Of a DNA stretch of 64,000 nt, positions 44,641 to 52,330 are shown piece after piece (the stretch's first letter is position 1; each line of letters starts with the position of its first letter). The DNA is taken from positions 2,925,001-2,989,000 of the forward strand of contig NZ_CP098755.1 of assembly GCF_023746555.1 (NCBI RefSeq). The letters are read 5' to 3'. Source of the stretch: Brevibacillus ruminantium (GTDB lineage Bacteria > Bacillota > Bacilli > Brevibacillales > Brevibacillaceae). The notes below the pieces were generated by a model, which saw nothing but the letters and a program-made list of their open reading frames with translations, had not been told where the DNA came from and ran no database searches. Both the position numbers and the translations under genes were made by a program.

Positions 44641-45717
44641 TCATCCTCCTCTTCTGTACATCTGCTCGCGGATGGCTTCGCCCATCTCCCGCGTCGTGGC
44701 CCTGCCCCCAATATCAGGGGTTCGAATCTTCCCCTCTACAAGCACGCCTTCAATACTTTCCAGAATCAGCTTGCCAAGCTCCCTTTCTCCCAGATGATCC
44801 AGCATCATGCTGATGCTCCAGATTGTCGCGATCGGATTGGCGATGCCTTTTCCCGCAATATCAGGCGCGGAGCCATGTATGGGTTCAAACATGGACGGAT
44901 ACGTTTTATCCGGATTGATATTGCCTGAAGGTGCCAAGCCCAAGCCGCCGACGGCAGCAGCACCCAGGTCGGTCAGGATATCACCGAACAGATTGCTCGC
45001 TACGACGACATCAAAATTTTCCGGGCGGCTGATGAAGAAGGCAGCCAGCGCGTCGATATGGGTGAGCTGCGTCTGGATCTCCAGGTATTCCTGACTGATC
45101 TCATTGACGATTTCATCCCAAAAGGGCATCGAATGGTTGATTCCGTTTGATTTAGTGGCTGCTGTCAGTCTCCTCTTTCCGGTCGCCATCGCAAGCTCAT
45201 AGGAAAACCGGACGATGCGTTCGATCCCAAAGCGGGTGAATACATTGTTTTGAACGGCGAGCTCGTAGGGAGTCCCTGCATGCAATCTTCCTCCCATGTT
45301 GGAATACTCACCCTCCGTATTTTCACGGACGACCACGAAATCCAGGTCGGCATGCCCCTTGTAGCGAAGCGGACTTTCCAAACCTCGCAGGAGTTTGATC
45401 GGACGAAGATTGACGTACTGGTGAAAGCTTCTGCGGATCGGCAAAATCAGCTCCCACACGGAAATGTGATCGGGAACATCGGGCGCACCGATCGCCCCAA
45501 GCAATATGACATCAAACGGTTGGAGCTTCTCCAGTCCATCCACGGGCATCATACGGCCGTGTTCCTGGTAGTACCTGCAATTCCAGGGGAGGATTTCGGT
45601 CTGAAAAGAGATGCCGCCGTGAATCTCGCAGATTGTTTCCAGCAGAGACAACCCTTCATCCATCACTTCAGGTCCGATGCCATCTCCCGGAATCACCGCA
45701 GCAGAGAAATGTTTCAT
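44641..45717 (-). CDS. Beta-decarboxylating dehydrogenase (tartrate/D-malate type), candidate dimethylmalate dehydrogenase
   Basis: 358-residue member of the isocitrate/isopropylmalate dehydrogenase family. PGDGIGPEV at the N-terminus, VRENTEGEYSNMGG, catalytic Lys region ATKSNGI, metal-binding Asp in NLFGDILTDL and GSAPDIAGKGIANP. The TEGEYS-N-GGR pattern is of the tartrate dehydrogenase/D-malate group. Such enzymes oxidatively decarboxylate (R)-2-hydroxy acids carrying a 3-carboxylate, as needed for 3,3-dimethylmalate to 2-oxoisovalerate. The start at 45717 follows AAAGGAG. First gene of the operon, 35 nt after the predicted sigma-54 start site. Confidence 0.85.
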   Translation of the reverse strand: MKHFSAAVIPGDGIGPEVMDEGLSLLETICEIHGGISFQTEILPWNCRYYQEHGRMMPVDGLEKLQPFDVILLGAIGAPDVPDHISVWELILPIRRSFHQYVNLRPIKLLRGLESPLRYKGHADLDFVVVRENTEGEYSNMGGRLHAGTPYELAVQNNVFTRFGIERIVRFSYELAMATGKRRLTAATKSNGINHSMPFWDEIVNEISQEYLEIQTQLTHIDALAAFFISRPENFDVVVASNLFGDILTDLGAAAVGGLGLAPSGNINPDKTYPSMFEPIHGSAPDIAGKGIANPIATIWSISMMLDHLGERELGKLILESIEGVLVEGKIRTPDIGGRATTREMGEAIREQMYRRGG

Positions 45718-45760
45718 CCAAGCGACTCCTTTGCAATGTAGTTTTATACAGGTAAACCTC

Positions 45761-45778
45761 ATGCAAAAGGTATGCCAG
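45761..45778 (-). promoter_or_regulatory. Sigma-54 (-24/-12) promoter
   Basis: CTGGCATACCTTTTGCAT, read 45778 to 45761, matches TGGCAC-N5-TTGCW with one substitution (T for C in the -24 box). The GG to GC spacing is exactly right. It lies 44 nt upstream of the first gene of the ECF/dehydrogenase operon. Confidence 0.82.
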
Positions 45779-45831
45779 ATGATATGTTTGAAATATTCAG
45801 TCATCTACTTGTGGTCAGGCGGATTCTTGTC

Positions 45832-45866
45832 GTTGCATCTGTTGCACGTAGCGTTGCAAACGCAAC
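45832..45866. promoter_or_regulatory. Candidate upstream activator sites of the sigma-54 promoter
   Basis: Three GTTGC words at 45832, 45841 and 45853 and an inverted GCAAC at 45862-45866, including the dyad GTTGC-AAAC-GCAAC. They lie about 55-90 bp upstream of the -24/-12 promoter and just after the activator gene stop codon. Confidence 0.6.
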
Positions 45867-45876
45867 AAAGCTTTGC

Positions 45877-47190
45877 CTACGTCTGTTTATCTCCGTACTT
45901 TTTCATTTTTCGCCACAGCGTTGTTCGATCGATCCCCAAACGCTTCGCCGCCTCGGCTCGATTCCCTCGCGTCTGCTGCAACACCTGCACAATCAACTCC
46001 GCTTCGTCTAACATTGCCGGAGAGGAAAGGTTCGTATTTCGAAGATTCTGCAATTTCTTTTCAAAAAAAGCCGCATCACTCCGCTCAAGTCGGGAAGTCT
46101 TGCTGAGTAAAATCATTCGTTCCACTACATTGCGCAATTCACGTACATTGCCCGGCCAATCATACTGCGTGAACAACTCCATCACAGATTCGCAAACGTG
46201 CTCGATCGTCCGGTCACCCCGTTCGGCGATTTCATGAGCAATCGACCAGATTAATGCCGGGATGTCCTCCAGCCTGCTGCGAAGCGGGGGCAACTCTAGT
46301 GTTAGAACATTGAGCCGGTAGTAGAGGTCGGAACGAAAAGAATTTTCACGGATCAACTGCTCCAAATCGCGGTTGGTTGCAGCGAGAATCCTTACATCCA
46401 CCGGTACGATGCGCTCGCCTCCGATCCGTCTGACCTTTTTCTCCTGTAATACACGCAGCAGTAAGGCTTGGATCGGCAGAGACAATTCCCCGATTTCATC
46501 CAGAAAAAGCGTGCCTCCGTGAGCCAGTTCAAACAGACCGGCCTTTCCTCCTTTTCGTGCGCCCGTAAACGCTCCTTCCTCATAGCCAAACAGTTCGCTT
46601 TCCAGAAGATTCCCCGGCAGTGCTGCGCAGTTTACCGCAATAAACGGACCTGCGGAGCGTGGACTGCAGTGATGCATGCCTTGAGCAAACAGCTCTTTTC
46701 CTGTTCCCGTCTCACCCAGGATAAGAACCGTGGCATCCGTTCGTCCAAAAGTATCAGCTAATTCCTTCACTTCTCGGATCGCACTCGATTCGCCAACGAT
46801 ATCCTCCAGCCTGTACTTTGCCTCCAGTCCGCTTTCCATGCTTTGCTTGCGAATCCTCATCTCCATTTTTTGGATATCGGTAATTTCCTTGAAGGTGCTG
46901 ACGGCACCAACCGTCTGTCCGTCGATTACAATCGGCAATCGGTTGATGATGATTTGGCGATTGAGCACGGTTGCAATGTCGCCGATCTCCCGCTTCCCTG
47001 TGGCCAGGATACGCAGCATATCGGATTGGGGAATGTAGCGGGTAATCTTCTCGCCGACAATATCTGCCGGCAACCCAAGAATTTCCAGAGCATTCTTGTT
47101 CACCCAGATCACAGTGGAGCCCTGATCAACGGCAATGATTCCATCGTGGGATGCATCGAAAATCGCTTGAATCAGAGGGTTGTTTTTCAC
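45877..47190 (-). CDS. Sigma-54-dependent activator (PAS-AAA-Fis)
   Basis: 437 residues: an N-terminal PAS domain (about 8-120, [21 protein letters not shown]), an AAA+ domain with Walker A GETGTGKE, the sigma-54 contact loop GAFTGA and Walker B LFLDEIG, and a C-terminal Fis-type helix-turn-helix ([23 protein letters not shown]). The GTG start at 47190 is supported by GGAGGGG upstream and by a 4-nt overlap (GTGA) with the stop of the small membrane protein. It sits directly before the -24/-12 promoter and is the obvious activator of the nine-gene operon. The PAS domain may sense a small molecule. Confidence 0.9.
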   Translation of the reverse strand: MKNNPLIQAIFDASHDGIIAVDQGSTVIWVNKNALEILGLPADIVGEKITRYIPQSDMLRILATGKREIGDIATVLNRQIIINRLPIVIDGQTVGAVSTFKEITDIQKMEMRIRKQSMESGLEAKYRLEDIVGESSAIREVKELADTFGRTDATVLILGETGTGKELFAQGMHHCSPRSAGPFIAVNCAALPGNLLESELFGYEEGAFTGARKGGKAGLFELAHGGTLFLDEIGELSLPIQALLLRVLQEKKVRRIGGERIVPVDVRILAATNRDLEQLIRENSFRSDLYYRLNVLTLELPPLRSRLEDIPALIWSIAHEIAERGDRTIEHVCESVMELFTQYDWPGNVRELRNVVERMILLSKTSRLERSDAAFFEKKLQNLRNTNLSSPAMLDEAELIVQVLQQTRGNRAEAAKRLGIDRTTLWRKMKKYGDKQT

Positions 47191-47438
47191 CTGGCCGAGT
47201 CCCCTCCCTCTGCTCGCTCCAGCAGTTGATTCACTTCTGCTGCCGGTTTTCGTGTTCGCGACGCTCGTTTCCGCTTTCTTTTTTTCTTCCGCAGCAGCGT
47301 GATAGCTGTCAGCATGAGCATCAGCGTAGCCAACTGCAACGGCTGTGTCAGTGAAGACACCACCCATCCGCTCATCGTCAGCAGGTGAAAAATAACCGCC
47401 AAGCAGAGAATGCTGAACGTCCACATTTGAGTTTTCAC
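47187..47438 (-). CDS. Small two-helix membrane protein coupled to the sigma-54 activator
   Basis: 83 residues: two hydrophobic helices (about 7-29 and 34-49) followed by a strongly basic stretch KKKRKRKR and a charged tail. The GTG start at 47438 has GGGGAG 6 nt upstream. Its TGA overlaps the GTG of the activator (47187-47190), so the two are translationally coupled. No known family. It could tether or signal to the activator at the membrane, but this is only inferred from the coupling. Confidence 0.7.
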   Translation of the reverse strand: MKTQMWTFSILCLAVIFHLLTMSGWVVSSLTQPLQLATLMLMLTAITLLRKKKRKRKRASRTRKPAAEVNQLLERAEGGDSAR

Positions 47439-47539
47439 GGCTTTCTCCCCTTTACCGGACCGACTAGACAGCCCGCCCCTGACAGGGGCAACTCCCGTGA
47501 ACGTGATCGCTCACAGGAGTGTCTCATACATGGGCCAAC

Positions 47540-48487
47540 CTACCTGAACAAATGAAGATACTCTCCGTACCCTTCCGCTTCCAACTCTTCTTTCGGGATG
47601 AAGCGAAGAGCAGCCGAGTTGATACAGTAGCGCAAGCCGCTCGGGCCAGGACCGTCGTTAAAGACATGGCCCAGATGTGAATCTGCGTATTTGCTTCTCA
47701 CTTCGGTCCGGATCATCCCATGGCTCGTATCCAGCACCTCATTCATGTGATGCTTGTGCAAAGGCTTGGTAAAGCTGGGCCAGCCACAACCGGCATCGTA
47801 TTTGTCCTGCGAGCTGAAAAGAGGCTCCCCCGAAACGATATCCACGTAAATGCCCTCCCGGTTATTGGCGTTATACTCACCCGTAAAGGGACGTTCCGTT
47901 GCATTATTTTGGGTAACCTCATACTGGATAGGAGATAAACTCTTTCTCAACTCTTCCGGATCTTTCCTGACACGCCATGCCTCTTCTGTAAATTGCTTGC
48001 GGCCCGAGCCTTCGTAATAGCGATTGTAGTGGAACGGATTCTTCTTGTAATACGCTTGATGTCCTTCTTCCGCCGGATAAAACGGCTTGGCCGGCAGGAT
48101 TTCGGTGACGATCGGCTCTTGGAATCGGCCGCTCTCTTCCAGCTCCTGTTTGGATTTCTCCGCCAGCCTTCTCTGTTCCTCTGTGTGATAGTAAATCGCT
48201 GTCTTATAATGTTCTCCGCGATCGTGAAACTGGCCTCCTGCATCTGTCGGATCAATGTTCATCCAGAACAGGCTCAGCAACTTCTCATAGGGAAAAATTT
48301 GCGGGTCAAAGGTAATTTGTACAGCTTCACGATGGCCCGTCTCATCACTGCAAACCTCTTCATAGGTAGGGTTTTCCGTAACACCACCGGTATAACCGGA
48401 TACGACCTGGTGAATGCCGGGCAGATCGTCAAAAGGCTTCACCATGCACCAGAAGCATCCACCTGCGAACGTTGCTTTTTCCAGCAT
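47540..48487 (-). CDS. msrAB: Bifunctional peptide methionine sulfoxide reductase MsrA/MsrB
   Basis: 315 residues. The MsrA domain (about 1-155) has the catalytic Cys in AGGCFWC, and the MsrB domain (about 170-310) has CGWPSF and the catalytic Cys in GLRYCIN. Together they repair both S- and R-methionine sulfoxides. One of the CxxC zinc pairs of MsrB is not evident (DAGCGWPS has one Cys), typical for zinc-less MsrB. The ATG at 48487 follows GGAGA. Monocistronic. Confidence 0.93.
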   Translation of the reverse strand: MLEKATFAGGCFWCMVKPFDDLPGIHQVVSGYTGGVTENPTYEEVCSDETGHREAVQITFDPQIFPYEKLLSLFWMNIDPTDAGGQFHDRGEHYKTAIYYHTEEQRRLAEKSKQELEESGRFQEPIVTEILPAKPFYPAEEGHQAYYKKNPFHYNRYYEGSGRKQFTEEAWRVRKDPEELRKSLSPIQYEVTQNNATERPFTGEYNANNREGIYVDIVSGEPLFSSQDKYDAGCGWPSFTKPLHKHHMNEVLDTSHGMIRTEVRSKYADSHLGHVFNDGPGPSGLRYCINSAALRFIPKEELEAEGYGEYLHLFR

Positions 48488-48555
48488 ATTCTTTCTCTCC
48501 ACCCCTCTATTCTTCTATTCCAATCGTCCCTGTCCACCTTACGAAAAGGAAGGCG

Positions 48556-48594
48556 GGGCTATTGCCCTGTTTCATGTAAACAGATCAATAGCCC
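48556..48594 (-). terminator. Probable terminator of the nitrilase-GNAT operon
   Basis: GGGCTATTG / CAATAGCCC arms with an inner TGTTT/AAACA stem on the minus strand, followed by a weak CCTTCCTTTT tract. Confidence 0.55.
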
Positions 48595-48611
48595 GGATTT
48601 GGTCTCTTGCG

Positions 48612-49283
48612 TTAAATCGGAAGAAGAGCCAGCTTGTCTCGGTTGGACAATCCGTCGACCATCTCTACCCAAGCCTGTGGCTTTTGCGGGAGTACGGCGT
48701 AATAGCGGGTCAAAAAGGTTTTGACCAGCGCCGCTTCCAGCTCATCCTGCTGTTCGTTCGACGGCATAAAGCAAAGGTCGAGTCCTGACACCGCTTCGCC
48801 ATCGTTTTGCCAGGACGGATGAACGTACGGAAAATCGATGCGTTTATAGCCCAGATGCGAAAGGACCTCCCGGCGTACGAATGGGTCCATCGGCTTGATC
48901 CCGCCAAAGGCATGCTCCTCCACGCGATACGGATCGTAAATTTCTGCAAACATGCCGTAGAGTTCTTTTCCGTTCTGGGCAGCCAAGCTAAGCAAGTCTT
49001 TTTGACGCTCGCGCGCGAGAAAACGCCCGATCCCCAGACCCTCCTGACCAATAATCGTAAAGTCTGTCATCGCTACATTCATGTCAGGATAATAGCGATA
49101 TTCTGTAGTCCCTACGACTTTTCCTTCGTGAACGGCTACGAACACGCGGATACCCGGGTCTTCCAAAGGCTCTTTCCAGAGGTCGAAATCGAGTACTTCT
49201 TCCGGCGGAAAAACCTCTTGCATCAATTGGTGCATCTGTTTGAACAAAGGATCGTTGATATTTTGAATGCGAATGTATTGCAT
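48612..49283 (-). CDS. GNAT family acetyltransferase
   Basis: 223 residues. The acetyl-CoA-binding signature is in GQEGLGIGRFLARERQK (about 85-101) after the strand TTEYRYYPD. The C-terminal third (VHPSWQNDGEAVSGLDLCFMP) is an extension beyond the plain GNAT fold. Acceptor unknown. The start at 49283 follows GGGGAGG. Third gene of an operon with a nitrilase and another GNAT protein. Confidence 0.8.
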   Translation of the reverse strand: MQYIRIQNINDPLFKQMHQLMQEVFPPEEVLDFDLWKEPLEDPGIRVFVAVHEGKVVGTTEYRYYPDMNVAMTDFTIIGQEGLGIGRFLARERQKDLLSLAAQNGKELYGMFAEIYDPYRVEEHAFGGIKPMDPFVRREVLSHLGYKRIDFPYVHPSWQNDGEAVSGLDLCFMPSNEQQDELEAALVKTFLTRYYAVLPQKPQAWVEMVDGLSNRDKLALLPI

Positions 49284-49312
49284 GGATGTTTCCTCCCCAA
49301 TTCTTTCTCTTT

Positions 49313-50005
49313 TTAGTTTGTTTCTGTTTCTCTGCCCGAATGGGAGCGAAACGGATTTTTCCACTCCATCAGTGCGGCATAATTGCAGGACTCCTCGTCC
49401 TCCAGATAGCCCGGCACCACTTTCACCGGTGTGCGACCACAGCGCATCAGGAAGCTGATCACCGGGTCCTTCAGTTCACCGGTCACTACCTTTTCCAGGT
49501 ATGCTTCCGCCGACATTTCCTTTGCATACTGTCCGTAGCCTGGCATTCTTCCGCCTCCGAGCAGACGCTCCCACCCGTTGTGAACCACCAGCTCATACAT
49601 CGCTTGCATCATGCTGGCGCCCAGTCGCCATTTGCGATATGAAGGCCGGATGCAAATATCCACGACATACAGGGTGTTGCCTGCTGGATCATGGTTGCGG
49701 ATGTAGCCCGAGTCCGTTACTTCCTCCCATTTGTGATCGGGGTGATCAGGGTCAAACTGAACCAGAAGACTTGTCATCGATCCTGCGAGAACACCTTCTA
49801 CCTCTATGCAAATCGCTCCCTCAGGGAACAGGGTCACGTGATTGGTCAGTTGTTCCTCGTTCCACCACAGCTCCGAGGGAAAGGGTGGTGGAAAGCTCTC
49901 CTGCTGGATGCGAATCAGTTCCGCAAAATCCTCTCGCGTGTAGTTGCGAATTACTGCTTTTGCAGTCTTGTCTTGATGAAAGACAAATAATTCTTTCCGA
50001 TACAC
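49313..50005 (-). CDS. GNAT family acetyltransferase, YhcX N-terminal-domain-like
   Basis: 230 residues with VVDICIRPSYRKWRLGASMMQAMYE (acetyl-CoA site, R-x-x-R-x-x-G variant). The GTG at 50005 has AGGGGG about 7 nt upstream. In B. subtilis YhcX a GNAT domain and a nitrilase domain form one polypeptide; here they are adjacent genes 17 nt apart. The protein probably works with the nitrilase-family enzyme in the same complex or pathway. Confidence 0.8.
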   Translation of the reverse strand: MYRKELFVFHQDKTAKAVIRNYTREDFAELIRIQQESFPPPFPSELWWNEEQLTNHVTLFPEGAICIEVEGVLAGSMTSLLVQFDPDHPDHKWEEVTDSGYIRNHDPAGNTLYVVDICIRPSYRKWRLGASMMQAMYELVVHNGWERLLGGGRMPGYGQYAKEMSAEAYLEKVVTGELKDPVISFLMRCGRTPVKVVPGYLEDEESCNYAALMEWKNPFRSHSGRETETN

Positions 50006-50022
50006 GAATGCACCCCCTGTCA

Positions 50023-50880
50023 TTATTTCCAATCGGGATACAAATCGATTCTGCGGTCGCGCCAGGTCGTGACCGAACCTTTTTCCCTGACTTCATAGAG
50101 CAGTTGCAGGTCCAGGTCGGCTGTGACCAGCATATCGTTGTTCATTTCGCCTTCGACCAGGACACCGCGTGGCGGGAAAGGAATATCGTTGGGCGTCAAA
50201 ACCGCAGCCTGACCGGTGTTGGCACGCATAAAATCGACCGTCGGCAGCGATCCGACCGTTCCCGTCAGCACGACATACACCTGGTTCTCGATGGTGCGCG
50301 CGTGGCTGGTATAACGCACCCGGTGAAAGGCGTGACGATCATCTGTGCAGGACGGACAGAAGATGACATCTGCCCCGCGTGCCTTTGCCATCCGCACCAG
50401 CTCGGGAAACTCGATGTCATAGCAAATGATCAACGCTATTTTTCCTTTCTCGGTTTCAAAGATTTGCAGGTCGTCCCCAGCACCCATATTCCAGCCTTTG
50501 ATTTCCCACGGGGTAATATGGATCTTCCGCTGCTGGGCAACACGTCCGTCCGGATAGAATAAAAATGCGGTATTATACAAGCGGCCCTGATCTTCGATAA
50601 TATGTGTCCCGCCGATGATGTGCATCTGATGACGCTGAGCCAATGTCGTAAAGAGATTGAGGTAGGACTCCGTAAAGGAAGGAAGATCGTTGATCGTCAG
50701 CGGATTGCCCTGTTCATCCCCAATGGACATGAGCTGCGTCGTGAACAGCTCCGGAAAGAGCAAAAACTCTGTCTCGTATTCTTCCGCCAGTTTGACGTAA
50801 TGCTCTACCTGACGGGCGAATTCATCAAAACTATGGATCGTGTGCAGATGATACTGCACAGCGGATACGCGCATTTTCAT
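50023..50880 (-). CDS. Carbon-nitrogen hydrolase (nitrilase superfamily)
   Basis: 285 residues. The catalytic triad is visible: Glu in LFPELF, Lys in RKIHITPWE and Cys in ICYDIEFPE. It cleaves an amide or nitrile bond of unknown substrate. The start at 50880 follows AGGAGG. First gene of a three-gene operon with two GNAT genes. Confidence 0.88.
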   Translation of the reverse strand: MKMRVSAVQYHLHTIHSFDEFARQVEHYVKLAEEYETEFLLFPELFTTQLMSIGDEQGNPLTINDLPSFTESYLNLFTTLAQRHQMHIIGGTHIIEDQGRLYNTAFLFYPDGRVAQQRKIHITPWEIKGWNMGAGDDLQIFETEKGKIALIICYDIEFPELVRMAKARGADVIFCPSCTDDRHAFHRVRYTSHARTIENQVYVVLTGTVGSLPTVDFMRANTGQAAVLTPNDIPFPPRGVLVEGEMNNDMLVTADLDLQLLYEVREKGSVTTWRDRRIDLYPDWK

Positions 50881-51000
50881 AGGGGAAACCTCCTGAGAAA
50901 ACGATTCACTGGTTGAATCAGATGTACAGTAAATCATAGCAAATTATTGGGGGAAAGTCTTGTATCATTCACACCTTAGGTGCAAGCATCAGCAACAGCG

Positions 51001-51033
51001 AACGGCCTCACCCTGATGGGAAAGGCCGTTTTT
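51001..51033. terminator. Hairpin between the nitrilase and M20 genes
   Basis: AACGGCCT / AGGCCGTT stem with a 14-nt loop; the T-run (TTTTT) is on the plus strand, and the minus strand lacks one. Likely the end of the PucR-cluster transcript. Confidence 0.5.
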
Positions 51034-51054
51034 GCAGTACCTGGGAAAACGGGG

Positions 51055-52311
51055 TCATTTGGTGCCCATTCGCAAAAGCGTACGATAGAGAAGTTCCGTG
51101 CCCAGTGCAATATCTTCATATGTGGAAAACTCCTGTGGGTTGTGGCTGATTCCATCCTTGCAGCGAACAAAAATCATCCCGTAATCGCACACATAGGAAA
51201 GTGCTAGCGCATCATGGAAGGGGCCGCTCATCAACTCGGGAGGATTTAATCCCAGCGCGCCGCTCTCTTCCCTCATGATCGCTTTGATCCAATCGGCGCA
51301 ATATCGCGGCTCGCTATTGGTATCTTCGGTAATCGTATATGAAAGCCCGTTTTCCTGGGCAGCCTGCTCGATCACTGTGCGAAGCGCCCGCTCTCTTTCA
51401 TTGCGGCGCTCCAGGTCGATATCACGCAAATCAATCGAAAAGCGAACCCTCTCCGGAATGATGTTGCGTGAATCTGGAAATACCTGCAGATGGCCAACCG
51501 TCCCTACCGTAGGGGCCTGCGGATCGGCTTTCGCCAGTTCATTGAGGGCGGTAATCACCTTGGCTGCACCGACGAGCGCATCTTTTCTCATCGGCATAGG
51601 TACAGAACCAGCGTGGCCGGCAAATCCGATGAATTCGACTGTCCACCAGAGCGGCCCCGAGATACCGCTGACGATTCCAATCGGTTCCTCCCTTTGGTCC
51701 AGAACAGGCCCCTGCTCGATATGAAGCTCCAGAAACGCTCCGATTGCTCCCTCCGAGTAGACGGACTCGTGCAAACGCTCTGGATCACAGCCGAAGTCCA
51801 GCAATGCCTGTCTGCGGGTGATGCCGTTTTTGTCCGTCCGCTCAAGCTCCCCTTCCTCCAGTTGATTCAAAATGCCACGAGAACCGAACAAGCCTTTCTG
51901 AAAGCGGCTTCCTTCCTCATCACAAAAGGCGATCACCTCGATCGGCTGCTTGGGACGCCCCCCTTTTTCCTGCAAGGTTTGAACAGCCTCGAGCGCTCCG
52001 AGAACACCGATCACCCCATCAAAGCGTCCTCCATATGGCTGGGAATCAATATGCGAACCCAGCATGAGCACGGGTGCGCTAGAATTCTCTGCTTCCAGCC
52101 GTCCGATCAAATTGCCGAATTGGTCGATACGAGCCGACAGACCGGCTTCCTCCATCCAGCCTTTTACCAATTCCACACCTGCGCGATCCTCGGGACTCAA
52201 GGCCAAACGGCAGACGCCGGTTTCTCCGATCTTTCCAATTTGCGCGAGGGCCTCGATTCTTTCTTTTAATCGCTCCTGATTGATGTGGAGCGGTCTTGTC
52301 TGGACATCCAT
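51055..52311 (-). CDS. M20 zinc hydrolase, N-carbamoyl-amino-acid/allantoate amidohydrolase type
   Basis: 418 residues. Metal and catalytic residues are in GSHIDSQ (His, Asp), FCDEEGSRF (Glu), LELHIEQGPVLD (His) and the C-terminal GISHNPQE. GHAGSVPM marks the dimerisation domain. The group includes allantoate amidohydrolase, beta-ureidopropionase and L-carbamoylases, all acting on ureido compounds. ATG at 52311 with GGGAGG about 9 nt upstream; GTG one codon earlier is possible. Last gene of the PucR-linked operon. Confidence 0.87.
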   Translation of the reverse strand: MDVQTRPLHINQERLKERIEALAQIGKIGETGVCRLALSPEDRAGVELVKGWMEEAGLSARIDQFGNLIGRLEAENSSAPVLMLGSHIDSQPYGGRFDGVIGVLGALEAVQTLQEKGGRPKQPIEVIAFCDEEGSRFQKGLFGSRGILNQLEEGELERTDKNGITRRQALLDFGCDPERLHESVYSEGAIGAFLELHIEQGPVLDQREEPIGIVSGISGPLWWTVEFIGFAGHAGSVPMPMRKDALVGAAKVITALNELAKADPQAPTVGTVGHLQVFPDSRNIIPERVRFSIDLRDIDLERRNERERALRTVIEQAAQENGLSYTITEDTNSEPRYCADWIKAIMREESGALGLNPPELMSGPFHDALALSYVCDYGMIFVRCKDGISHNPQEFSTYEDIALGTELLYRTLLRMGTK

Positions 52312-52330
52312 CACATACGACCTCCCTTTC

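Noticed and set aside
43192-45717. Tartrate or plain malate catabolism as the only reading of the dehydrogenases
   Set aside because: Not excluded, but it would not explain the ECF vitamin transporter, the SDR and aldehyde dehydrogenases or the two amide hydrolases in the same transcript.
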